Source of the DNA: Mytilus trossulus
Lineage: Eukaryota; Mollusca; Bivalvia; Mytilida; Mytilidae
Direction of reading: 5' to 3'
Length of the DNA stretch: 64,000 nt
Assembly: GCF_036588685.1 (NCBI RefSeq)
Contig: NC_086379.1
Location: 74,183,727-74,247,726 of the forward strand
The translations under genes and the position numbers were made by a program. Below the pieces are notes generated by a model that was given only the letters and a program-made list of their open reading frames with translations, did not search any database and was not told the DNA's origin. This document shows, piece after piece, positions 39,119 to 50,496 of this stretch. Position 1 is the first letter of the stretch. Each line of letters begins with the position of its first letter.

Positions 39119-42100
39119 TTATAAGAATTTGACAAGATATGCAGTAATAACAACAAACATGGCCGACAAAAGACTAAGATGTAATCCAGCAGCACTATTG
39201 CATTTATTTGATTCACAGTAGCAGATCTCTCTAAACACACCCACTGTGTCCCATGACCACAGACATCCCCAGGCCACACCTACAATAGAAAATAACAATC
39301 TACATTATCAAAGATAAAAGTTTGATTTACAGAGTGACAGACCTTAAACTAAAAGAAATAATTTGTTCATTATAGATTTTATTAAAACATTTCTCCTCTC
39401 TTACCATATTTGTGCATCTTTTTATTCTCTAAATTAATATTTAAAGATATGCTGCATTCTGCTCTTTTCCTGAACTGATATTTGACATCATTGGGTAAAA
39501 TATAAAGTATACACATTGTAACAGGTGATCACATGGTTGAAATTGTACAAGTACGCACTGGAAAATTATAATTAATACAAATCATACCACTGCAGCTGCT
39601 ATCAAAATCAAAATGTGTAATACAATAGCACTGAAACAGAAGCGCTTAAATGTAATTGAGAACCACTGAGAGGGCCTTACATATTGCATCAGACAACCTT
39701 CAGTTAATGTTTACACTCAATCTGTAAAACTTGTTTTCACCTAGCAACCAATCTTATATCTACAATATGATTACCTGAGTCTGTCCTTGAACCACATCTT
39801 CTTGTCACTTTTTTCCATCCTCGCCCTGTAAGTTATAAACATGATAAATGATTATTTTTGAGAAAATCCAAATATTTTTTAGTTCATATATAAAATGTTC
39901 TTTTGCAAGTATATACTTGTATCAGTTTAACTTTTTAATATTTAAAAAAAAAAGTGGCTGAATTTCTATACCAATATAGAATTTTAATCACAATATGATA
40001 TTTCTGAAATCTAATAGGGATGCCAAATTACAGATAATTTACATTATTATGAGTGATTTACCATTAGCATATACACAGTTTAAATGTACATGTATATCAT
40101 CATATATGATATCAGCATGGCAAGTGAATAAATAACTTAAAAGTCTATTGTTTTTTATAAAAAAAAAAAAATTCTAGACCAAGGTTAACTTTAACATTAA
40201 TTACCTTTTTCTAAAATTTACTTCCATAATGAAAGGTTTTATAATACATCAAACAATTTATTTTAAATACATGAATACTCACAGCCAGGACTTTCTTGTG
40301 TTATTTTCATACAAAACTGGCCAGGTGTATGAGCCTCAAACCCGTTACAATCTACAGGAGCATTTATATAGGTGTCAAATCTTTCATCAGCAGGACACTG
40401 AATACCGTCTTCATTACTGTCACATTGATAACATTCTACAGCTTCTCCTGTAACATATATACATTGTAATATGTATTATAAACTAAAATTACAAATTCAA
40501 ATACTCCATTCGCTATGATAACTCTGTGTAATGCATGAAAACAGTGATAATATTGTCTTTCAAATTTATGGGAAAACTGCAAATTCTTTTTTATGCATGT
40601 TCATTCATGGACTGGATTAAAATTAATATATTTAAAACTATATTAACACAAGTAAACTGATAAAATAAAGTTAAATATAAGACTTTAAAAGTTTCTGAAA
40701 ATATAATTCATTTTGAGAATTGTTTTAGGTACGGTGGGCATGAACAAAACATATTTACAAAAGTAAATATGCAAAATGATTTACATACATGTATTTATTT
40801 TTTTTTTTCTAACAATGAGTCGAGCTTGAGTAAAACATGAAATTTTCAAATTCCAGAATAGAGATAAAATAGATACATGTATTTAAAATATTGTAGAATA
40901 GCTTAATTTGTAAGCGATTGCTTAACAAAATTAGCATTGGCAGCCAAATAATAATTATAATTTATTTATAGTAACAGACTCAGATTCCCAAAATCTCAAA
41001 ACAGATGCTATTAAAAAGCTCAGGCCAAAATTTGTAATGTGTGTCTCCTGCGCCAGAATTCTTTTTTAAACATGCTCATTTTCTGTTAAAAGTTCAGTGG
41101 AAAATATTTCATGCATTCATGTATTTAAGAAACAATACCTCCAATTAGTAAATTATGAAAAGTTGAAGATTGGATAAACACATATTGTTATTGGTTCTTT
41201 CACTATTTTATTGTTTTGAATGAGGCATGGGTACTTATTATTGAACATTTGTCAATTGGGTTTTGCTTTGCACTACATCAGAAAAGTTCAAATCTTATTA
41301 TCTAGACAGTTTTGTAAAGATACATGTATGCTTGTACGAGGCTTGTACTATAAATATGTGATGTAGAATATTGGACCCTCCCACTTACTCATGTAGAATA
41401 GATATTTTAGCTTACGGAAGATGAGAGTGTGGTAGATGAGTTAATGTCTTTAATGATAATTGCCAAATGTAGCAAAGCTTTTTAAAGACTTTAACTCTAC
41501 ATATTGGTTGTATGGTTCAAGATGCCATATATGCAAGTATATAGATATAATGTGATAGGAGAGTTTCATAATGACTAACTTAAGTGGATAAATGTAAATA
41601 AAGTTTGTAAACTTGTGCTGTGACATTGTGATGTTTACATAATTTATGTGTATATAGCAGATTTAGGATTTTAACCATTTAAATGTGGGATGGAACAAGT
41701 GACATGTCTTATAAAAGTTAGGGAATCTACACTTCAAGAAGTGGTTCTTCTGACAAGCATAGGTAACAGATTGCACTCTCACAAAAGGCGCATTTAATCT
41801 AACTGTACCTCGCAATTTCACACTCACAGCCATAGAATTACTGCAGGACCAGACGCAACTGTTATACATTGGCTTTTAGCATTTATAATAAACAAAACAC
41901 GAGCGTTATATGAACATAAACAGTCTTTGTGACTTTGCGGAAGTGAACAAATTCAGGTAAACAATCATACATATTTGGCCAGTGACCAATCGTAAAGGTA
42001 AATCTCAAAAAGGAAATTATCGGTAACGTTTAAGGAACCACATAATAGATACAATCCTCTTTGTGGTCCAGACTTTCAAAAAAGACCATTTACCTGTTCG

Positions 42101-42157
42101 AAATAAGCCTATTAATACTACTAAAATGGAACAGGTTAGCCATAACCTGTCCATCAT
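39119..42157 (-). CDS. Ly6/uPAR (quiver-like) GPI-anchored protein, gene A (four exons)
   Basis: Small secreted three-finger protein, 146 residues. Exons on the minus strand are 42157-42094, 40447-40283, 39825-39775 and 39279-39119; all introns are phase 1, with GT/AG ends. Residues 1-22 form a signal peptide (MMDRLWLTCSILVVLIGLF). The mature part starts near EAVECYQCD and has ten cysteines, ending ICYCESNKCN. It closes with a hydrophobic tail (LLSAMFVVITAYLV) fit for a GPI signal. Either of two adjacent ATGs may start it (42157 or 42154). It shares the MDRL signal start with gene B but differs from B and C in its Trp-rich middle (GWRGWKK, WGCLWSWD) and an extra intron. The partner is unknown. 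A TTTATT (reverse AATAAA) at 38937-38942 could be its poly(A) signal. Confidence 0.88.
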
Positions 42158-43000
42158 GGCTGTCTTTGAAACTTGAAGAGCGCCACCTGTCTCATTTACA
42201 TATTTTCTTTCGGGCACCTGCTGACTGGTTTTTAATTTAGGGAACCAGTTCACGATACATTTTCCCGCGGATTTTTAAAATGCCTTACTACATTCATATT
42301 CCGACACTTGAAGGAGCACTAGCTACGAGATGCATAAAAATTTAAAGTATGATTTGTTTTTTTCAATCAATAATAAAAAAGAAATAATGAAATAATAATT
42401 CGCTTATAGCAGCCAAAATGGTTCCATTTTGTCAAATTAAGCTTAACAATATTGATAATGACTGATTCACTTGCAAGTGAATGAGTTGACCTCATTAAAT
42501 CCGTATTCATGGGAACTTCAATTTAAGATGGACAACGCATGCTTAACTATGTACATGTCATATATTGTATGTTCTTTCTTTATTAGGACTCAAGGCACGA
42601 AACATCGAAATTTTATAGAAAATCCACAGCCTTGATTCTTGTACTCAGTCTCTCATATTTGGGCCAATGGCAATTCGGTGACTGATAGATAGAGAATTAT
42701 TGCATGCAGTGTTGGCATTGATTCCCTTTAAAAAAAATATAAATGTAGTTATAATTGTTTAAAACATATATAAATATGGACTAAATCATGTACACCTTTA
42801 AAATAGGGTGCGCTCGACTTTAGTGACTCAGCACGAGGTGTTTTGGAATCTACAGATTGCTTAGAACTTTTTCAATTTGTAAACAATAAACGCTAGCACA
42901 TCATAAAAAAACAAATAAGCAACTTATGTTTAAAATTTTATAACAAAAATCTCTGTGGATTTGCTTTAAAAAAATCTTGGTTTATTTGTCACAAAGCACA

Positions 43001-43088
43001 GGCACTTGTCTCAATTTTTTCCCCTGTATACCTTAATATAACACTTAATAATTAAGTAATATATATTAATTTTTTTTAGACAAGTGCC
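43001..43088. mobile_element. Short terminal-inverted-repeat element (deletion derivative)
   Basis: It starts 'ggcacttgtctcaatttttt' followed by 'cccctgtataccttaatata', and ends 'agacaagtgcc', the inverse of its start. The left end matches the 530-bp element at 53215-53743, so this looks like an internally deleted copy. Confidence 0.6.
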
Positions 43089-43255
43089 ACACAGTCCTCT
43101 TATTCTATCAAATGCAATGAAACAGTAAATAACAATGCTTTTTATCAAGTCTCCCCTTGGTATATGTAAAAATGGTCTATCTCAATCGTTCATTAACTTC
43201 ATTATATTTGCTGTTTTGATATCATACTATTGCAATTTGAAAACTTCGTACAAAA

Positions 43256-44070
43256 ATGGCTTTAGAAGAGGTCATATACAAAAATGATAGGGAGATTAAC
43301 CCTATCTGTCCTAATTCTATATATCTTTTTAATGAGGCAAAATTTGTTTGTTTATTTACTTATGAAAAATTGTCTGTACTTAAATATTTAGGGAGCTATA
43401 TTATTACATGTCTAGACGTTAGACGAAATGTTTTAAAATAATGTATGTAATAACAATGATGATCAATGATAATTTTTATAATTTTTTGTATGGTTCTGAT
43501 CCTGCCTGGAATTAAATGTATGTGATTTATATAGAATGAAGATAATAACATATGTCTGAGCTTTTTAATGTTTCATATAGTATAAAAAAATGTTTTTCTG
43601 TTACAAATCATGATGTATTGTTTTATGTGTACATAATTACATTAGATGTATGTTTCATTATAATACTTTATTTGTATTGGCTAACTGCACATCGCGTGTT
43701 ATTCCGTAAGCAATTGCATTACTCAATAAAACTTTTCATTCATGATAACACGTGGTCCCACAATAAAGTGCACAGTTGAATGAAATACAAAAATTATAAA
43801 ATTCGTATTTTCATGATATCATCATAGCTAAAAAATGTAATTATAAGTATTGAATGCTTCTTTTTTGTAACTTTATAGGGTTGTGAAAGCGTTGACCGTG
43901 CGCACATTTTTAGTATAAAGCGCTTCCGCGCTTCATACAAAATGTACTTCGGTCAACGCTTTTACACCCCAATAAACTTACAAAAAGGAGCATTCAATTC
44001 TTAAATGTTATGCTGCCCATCAAGGGCCCTTGATTGGAATAATAAATATTCTTATTCATTCTTATTCTGT
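43256..44070 (+). pseudogene. LINE-like retroelement 3' end, interrupted by a small element
   Basis: An open stretch at 43256-43441 ends with a pattern (FNEAKFVCLFTYE, LKYLGSYIITCLDVRRN) resembling the C-terminus after the reverse transcriptase in some LINEs. The text 'gctgcccatcaagggccctt' then 'gattggaataataaatattc' at 44010-44060 resembles a LINE 3' tail. The 373-bp element at 43634-44006 sits between the two, as if inserted. Recognition is by eye and moderate. Confidence 0.4.
43634..44006 (+). mobile_element. Palindrome-bearing dispersed element, copy 1
   Basis: It runs from 'taattacattagatgtatgt' to 'gcattcaattcttaaat'. The right half (43848-44003) is an imperfect foldback: 'gaatgcttcttttttgtaac' and 'gttgtgaaagcgttgaccg' mirror 'cggtcaacgcttttacaccc' and 'caaaaaggagcattcaattc'. 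A small inner palindrome (aagcgcttccgcgctt) sits at its centre. A second copy in the same orientation is at 49182-49546. Confidence 0.75.
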
Positions 44071-44689
44071 TTATGCTGGCTAATACATGTTTACCTATCT
44101 TATCTTAACTGTGTGTTGTAATGTCAGACTAACCTTTTAAAACGTTTCTGTCAAGAAACCGTGTAGATTGAGATTTTCTTTTCGGATTCGTAGCTAGTAT
44201 TAACAATTACATGATATGTTTTTATTTTCCTTCAATGCAGAGATATTTTATAAAAGATATTGTATTATATGTCTCTGGTCAATCATGGTAAATATGTTAC
44301 TATCATATCTTGTTATTTAAGTTAGACCGGAGACATATCACTATTAAAAAAGTATAGTTTTACATATCGCTGGTTAAACTCTACAAATTCTGTAAGAAAA
44401 TCGACTAACACTCCACAGATCTCATGCAATGTTAACGCTTTCAGTTATATGACGACCAGAAGATAAGCGTTGAAAACTTGAGGGGGGAGGAGGAAGAATA
44501 ACGAAAAATGGACACAAAAAAAATTATCTGAGAGAATACTGTAGATGCTTTTTAAGAATTGAGGTAGATATGCAAAACATAGAAAACCAAATAGAAAAAT
44601 AAAGAATACAGAAAAAAAGAACTCAACTCCACTAACATTTTGACCCACATCAAGCAATTGAAAATGAGCAAAAGATGGTTATACATGTA

Positions 44690-45420
44690 GTTGAGAACAA
44701 AACTTTCCGACAAAAGAGATTAATTCAGCTTTCCAATTTTGAACTTCACATTTATAAATAGCAACATATGATAATCATTCAAATAACACTATCATATTAT
44801 GGGGTATATCATAGCAGTATCTCCCAGATGATTCAATATTCCGGAGATCATTTCTATAATAATTTCCTTGAAAAAAGAATTGCTGATTACCAATAAGCCT
44901 ATTAAACAAGGTTTCAAGATGATTGAACTGAATTCATCCCTTCAAAAATGTAATGTAGGCCTCACGAGTTGTTTTACTGCTATGGAATATGATTCCCAGA
45001 CGACGACAGATATGTTTAAAATTTAATTGTCGTTACCACAATCCCATCCTCTTTTCTCGAATGTGACATCACCGAATTAGTACTGCCATGAGTAAAATTA
45101 CCGGTGCAACAAGGGGAGCAGGATCTGCTAACACTTAGAATCACTTGAGATCAACACCTGCTTTGATGCAGTTTGTGTGGTCAGTCTTTTGTTTATTGTA
45201 TATTGTGGTTTTTTTTGTATATTGTTATTTTTCTTTTGGTTGATTTTCGTTTCATTTGCCATGGTGTTGTCAGTTGCTCTTATACTCAGAAGTGAATATG
45301 TCACTTTTGTATCTTTGTTTCCCTGCCCAAGTGATAGATTAATGTTTTTTTGGTGTGTTTTAAAAAAAATTAAAATCAGATTGAAGTTCTCTTTGTTGTA
45401 TTTCATATTTTTTGTTATCT
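44690..45420 (+). pseudogene. Decayed reverse-transcriptase retroelement (3' half and tail)
   Basis: It starts with 'gagaacaaaactttccgaca' and 'aaagagattaattcagc', which overlaps the end of the RT fragment at 63980-64000. It continues with broken coding sequence (GVYISQMIQYSG-like, with shifts and stops). The tail then includes 'accacaatcccatcctcttt', 'aggggagcaggatctgctaa' and 'gccatggtgttgtcag'. The class (non-LTR or Penelope-like) is not determined. The open frame near 45177 is only the T-rich tail read through. Confidence 0.55.
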
Positions 45421-45559
45421 AAGACCTTTTGTAGCTTACCTATATGACCCAGGTCTTGGTCATTTTTGAAATCAATATGGTGACCTTGACTCGGTTTGTT
45501 TACATACTTTTGGATATTCCAAATTGCATACTTATAAAAATTAACAATTATTGCTTACT

Positions 45560-46980
45560 AATGATTTATAAGGTGAAAGCCAAATGAACTCTGTCAGATG
45601 GACAAACACAAGTGCTATACAACAAACTAAAAAATCACTTGTAACTTAGTCTGATTGTCTGATTGAAAAACTGACCTTGACAGTAAACTCTTAACATTGA
45701 CCCTGAAAACGAGGTCAAGGTCAGATGAAGCCTGCATAATCAACATGTACACCAATTGATTACCATGAACACAGACATTTAGTTTTTACTATATATATTA
45801 ACAACTTTCAAACTGAGAAACTGACCTAATTACAAAACTAAACGTTGATTTATGAATCATATCCATGAAGTCAAGGTCAATTATAATTACTCATAGAATA
45901 ATAACATAAGTCAAAGTGCTTGTGAGCACTCAACTTCAAGGATAATGATTACTTTCATTTTGCAATTTGTGATTTTTTTAAATAAAACTTTGCAACACAA
46001 GTTAAACATTTGAGTTAGAGTTATCCTTCTTTGTTTATTACTGTACATTTGTGGTCGAGCCTATTTTTTTTTAACGGAATTACTTATGTAATTTTCAATT
46101 AAGAATGTTTTCTTGACAAGTATGGTAATTCATATTGACAACAAATTGTACTTGTATATCAAAGTATAAAATACAATTACATTGACTTAATTGGGTATAA
46201 TAATGATCACTTCACTTCCCTATTTTGTTTAAATATTGGACCATGAAGATATCAAGTCAGTACAACAAGCTTTTTATTGGATTTCATGCAATCTTTTATC
46301 AAAAACTGACTATAATGGTAACAGCTTTTAGTGTTCATCACCAAATGGTCAATCATATCAAAATGTCAATTTGAATCGGATCTCGGTTGATGACTATTTT
46401 TTGTGGTCTAACTAGTTCGTGTTTTGTGGTATAACTAGTTCATTGTTTTGTGGTTCAACCAGTTATTTTTTTGTACATCTAGCAAAAATAGGCTGAAAAC
46501 AAGGAGGTTGCAAGTTCTCCAGCTTCTTTCCTCAATATAAAACTGATTGCCACAATACTAGTTTAGGCCATTACGCTGAAAGAGGTGCTTAACCCCAACA
46601 ATTCATCATTTATACCTTGCAATGGTTCTATATACAAAATAAAGTTGAAAATAAGGTCAAGGACAACTAACATATTGAAGATGGAGAAATCAGATTCTGG
46701 TCAGCAGACTATAAAACATGTGCATTTAAAATTAGCAACCTGTTCTAACTGCTAAATATACAACATTTTACAAAAAGAGCTAAAGCTGTGGCTAAGAAAC
46801 TGAAATAACAACAGTGATCCTTGAGTTCAAGGTCATGTACTGTAACACCTTATACAGTTGTCCTTACACTTAAATAGTCTTTGAAATTGACATAGTTTTA
46901 GATATATTTCCCAGAGGCACTGATTTGAGTGTAAAACTTTTTAATTATTGAACAATGAAAATCAGGTAAACAATCAACTG
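45560..46980 (+). repeat. Highly decayed relatives of the ~147-bp array
   Basis: Pieces such as 'gaaaacgaggtcaaggtcag' (near 45707), 'atgaagtcaaggtcaatta' (near 45866) and 'ttgagttcaaggtcatg' (near 46822) echo the array at 34550-35320. Between them I see nothing else. Confidence 0.35.
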
Positions 46981-47183
46981 AAATTTACCACTGATATTTC
47001 AAACAAAAGACAATTTGACAATTCTATTAGTATGCTGTATAGAAGATAAGTATTGATTGTGATAGCCAGGTAAACTTACCACTAGTATGTACTCAGTTGT
47101 ATGTAGATCATCTTACAGAGAATTTGACCAAATATGATATTACACTGGCCTTTTGGATCAAGTAGTTCTAAAGGCATAAACAA

Positions 47184-48495
47184 CTAGAGGCTCCAAAGAG
47201 CCTGTGTCGCTCACCTTGGTCTATGAATATCAAACAAAGGAAGCAGATGGATTCATGACAAAATTGTGTTTTGGTGATGGTGATGTGTTTGTAAATCTTA
47301 CTTTACTAAACAGTCTTGCTGCTTACATTGATCTCTAACTATAATGAACTTGGCCCAGTAGTTTCAGTGGAAAATGTTAATAAAAATTTACAAATTTTAT
47401 GAAAATTGTTAAAAATTGACTATAAAGGACAATAACTCCTTAGGGGGTCAATTGACCATTTCGGTCATGTTGACTTATTTGTAAATCTTACTTTGCTGAA
47501 CATAATTGCTGTTTACAGTTTATCTGTATCTATAATAATATTCAAGATAATAACCAAAAACAGCAAAATTTCCCTAAAATTACCAATTCAGGGGCAGCAA
47601 CCCAACAATGGGTTGTCAGATTTATCTGCAAATTAAAGGGCAGATAGATCTTGATCTGATAAACAGTTTTACCACCTGTCAGATTTGCTCTAAATGCTTT
47701 GGTTTTTGAGGTATAAGCCAAAAACTGCCTTTTACCCCTATGTTCTATTTTAGCTGTGGCGGCCATCTTGATTTGATGGTCGGGTCACCGGACACATTTT
47801 TAAAACAAGATACCCCAAAGATGATTGTTGTCAAGTTTGGATTAATTTGGCCTAGTAGTTTCAGAGGAGAAGATTTTTGTTAAAGATAACTAAGATTTAC
47901 GAAAAATGGTTAAAAATTGACTATAAAGGGCAATAACTCCTAAAGGGGTCAACTGACCATTTCGGTCATGTTGACTTATTTGTAAATCCTACTTTGCTTA
48001 ACATTATTGCTGTTTACAGTTTATCTCTATCTATAATAATATTCAAGATAATAACCAAAAACAGCAAAATTTCCACAAAATTATCAATTCAGGGGCAGCA
48101 ACCCAACAACGGGTTGATTGATTCATCTGAAAATTTCAGGGCAGATAGATCTTGAACTGATAAACATTTTTACCCAATGTCAGATTTCCTCTAAATGCTT
48201 TGGTTTTTGAGTTATAAGCCAAAAACTGCATTTTACCCCTATGTTCTATTTTTAGCCGTGGCGGCCATCTTTGTTGGTTGACCGGGTCACGCCACACATT
48301 TTTTAAACTAGATACCCCAATGATGATTGTGGCCAAGTTTGGTTCAATTTGGCTTAGTAGTTTCAGAGGAGAAGATTTTTGTAAAAGTTAACAACGACGA
48401 CGGACGACAGACGACAGACGACGGACGACAGACGACGGACGCCGGACGCAAAGTGATGGGAAAAGCTCACTTGGCCCTTCGGGCCAGGTGAGCTA
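47184..48495 (-). mobile_element. Hairpin-ended composite repeat, inverted copy
   Basis: It reads 'actagaggctccaaagagcc' and 'tgtgtcgctcaccttggtct' at the left, and 'aagctcacttggcccttcgg' then 'gccaggtgagct' at the right. This is the reverse complement of the 5210-7445 layout, with fewer internal units. A (gacgacggac)n microsatellite lies at 48395-48450. The open frames in it are the inner units read on the minus strand and are not genes. Confidence 0.8.
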
Positions 48496-48928
48496 ACAAT
48501 AAAACAGTGTTTGTAAAATATTTTATTTATTATAAATGATTTATTTACAGCATAAAATATAAAAAGTATATAATACAAATGGCACAACCTCAATTACAGA
48601 ATTTCACATAACTCTGGAACAATAATTCATACCTGAGGAGGAATCAAATATTTCATTAAATGTTTTTTAAATATCTATAATTTTCTAATTCAACAGGTCA
48701 GTTCAAGTAAAATTTTATAAATAATTATATAACAGATTAAAATTATACTTTGTGTCTTATTGTAATCTAATTGCAAAGGTAAAACTTCTTCATTTCTTTT
48801 TCAAAAACTTAATTTAGGCAGTATTTAACCTGAAATGACCAGTGGTCTATTATAAAGTTTATTGGTTTTCAGGTCAAAGTATTCTTTCTTTCAATTACAT
48901 TTATTGATTTGAAGACTTTACTATGTAC

Positions 48929-49742
48929 ACATTGTTGAGGGTGGTAAAGGGTTATTTTCATGCAACGTTTTCGGCCTTTTTATTTCACATGTTTTCATGT
49001 TTTGACGTTTTATTTCTCGTTTTCTCGTGTTTGGCTCGATTTGCGTGCTTCGTGTTTCTCTTTTTTTTATTATCTGTGTTCCGTGTCGGTGCTCTTAATT
49101 TCCCGTGCATGTCCCACATTTGATGGACTTTATTAATACCATACATATTGCAAAAGTAGAATGGTAACTATAAATGATAATAATTACATTAGATGTATGT
49201 TTCATTATAATACGTTATTCTGATTGGCTAACTGCGCATAACATTATATTCCGTAAGCAATTGCATGAGACAATACAATTCATCATGCATGATGACACGA
49301 GGTCCCACAATAAAATGCACAGGTGAATTAAATAAAACTTGATAAAAATCGTGTTTTCATTATCCTAGCTGAAAAATGTAATTATAAGTATTGAATGCTT
49401 CTTTTTGTAACTTTATAGGGTTGTAAAAACGTTGACCGTGCATACATTTTTAGAATGAAGCGCTTCCGCGCTCCATACAAAATGTACTTCGGTCAACGCT
49501 TTTACACCCCAAAAAATTTACAAAAAGAAGCATTCAATTCTTAAATAAAAAAAAATCAAGTGGCTGCATGGACTCCAAGAATGGCTGAGTAATAACTTTT
49601 GGTATATTTTCTTTAATATATACGATTTTATTTCTCGTGCTTCGTTTTTCCCGATTTTTATTTCTCGTGCATCGTTTTTGCGATTTTTAATTCTCGTGTT
49701 TCCGTGTTCAGTACCCCCCTTTACCACCCTCATTGTTCAATG
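48929..49742. mobile_element. Terminal-inverted-repeat element with another element nested inside
   Basis: The left end 'acattgttgagggtggtaaa' mirrors the right end 'tttaccaccctcattgttca'. The inside has runs of 'tttatttctcgtgcttcg' type sequence on both sides. The palindrome-bearing element (49182-49546) sits in the middle, suggesting a later insertion. Confidence 0.55.
49182..49546 (+). mobile_element. Palindrome-bearing dispersed element, copy 2
   Basis: Colinear with 43634-44006: the same left end (taattacattagatgtatgt), the same central 'cgcttccgcgctc' palindrome and the same right end (gcattcaattcttaaat). Confidence 0.75.
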
Positions 49743-50496
49743 TAACCAGCCATGAGTGTGATATGAAAACTAAAAAGGACAACAATAGTACTTATAACAG
49801 ACTTTTGAGGTTATGTATTTACAAATAAATGGTTTGAGAGCTAGTTCCAGTAATTTATGCTTTAAATATATCATAATAGAATCTGTTGATACAATTCTTA
49901 TTTCCTTATCAATATTACATATGAAATTTATACATAATATGGAATGATTCTTGACTGTAATCCGATTGGAATGATTTAAGTGAATGATAAGTCTTTGATG
50001 AAAATAAAGCTACTGGATTATGTACAACAATCAAACATGTCATGAACCACAAAGAAAATTTTGAACAGAGAATTATTAAATATTACAAAAACAGGCATAT
50101 CACATTAATTCATCAATTATAATTTAAGAAGAAATCCCATGTTTTCCATATTAACATGAAATCCAAATCCCCAGTTACAACAGGTTTTTTTTGGGAGGAG
50201 GGGTTTGTTTGTATTTTCAACATGGTTTTGTATGTTTTTTCAAGGCACAATCGTAAATATGTGAATTTAATCTCAAAATTAGCTATTATAAGATTTAATA
50301 AGTCTGAGAACCCCATAAAAAGTTAACTAAAAAGAACAAGCTTTTACAGATCACCTAGTGGGTTTCTATTTTTTTTAAATCAATTTGTAGTAATCAAAAT
50401 ATGATACCCAGCAAGGCTTGGAAGGGACTTCACTTTCATACTCAGATCCATTCTAATTCACAATGTTTTAACATATGTTGATGTAGCACTTCTTTA

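Noticed and set aside
39034..39279. 81-codon minus-strand frame in the last exon of Ly6 gene A
   Set aside because: It is the wrong frame. The frame that follows from exon phases gives the expected ICYC...CN ending and hydrophobic tail.
45177..45422. Hydrophobic 81-codon frame resembling a membrane protein
   Set aside because: It is the T-rich tail of a retroelement also seen at 56160-56420, and the opposite strand is equally open.
47542..48336. Minus-strand frames of 66-74 codons with a shared sequence
   Set aside because: They are the inner units of the hairpin-ended composite repeat (also at 5450), not a gene family.
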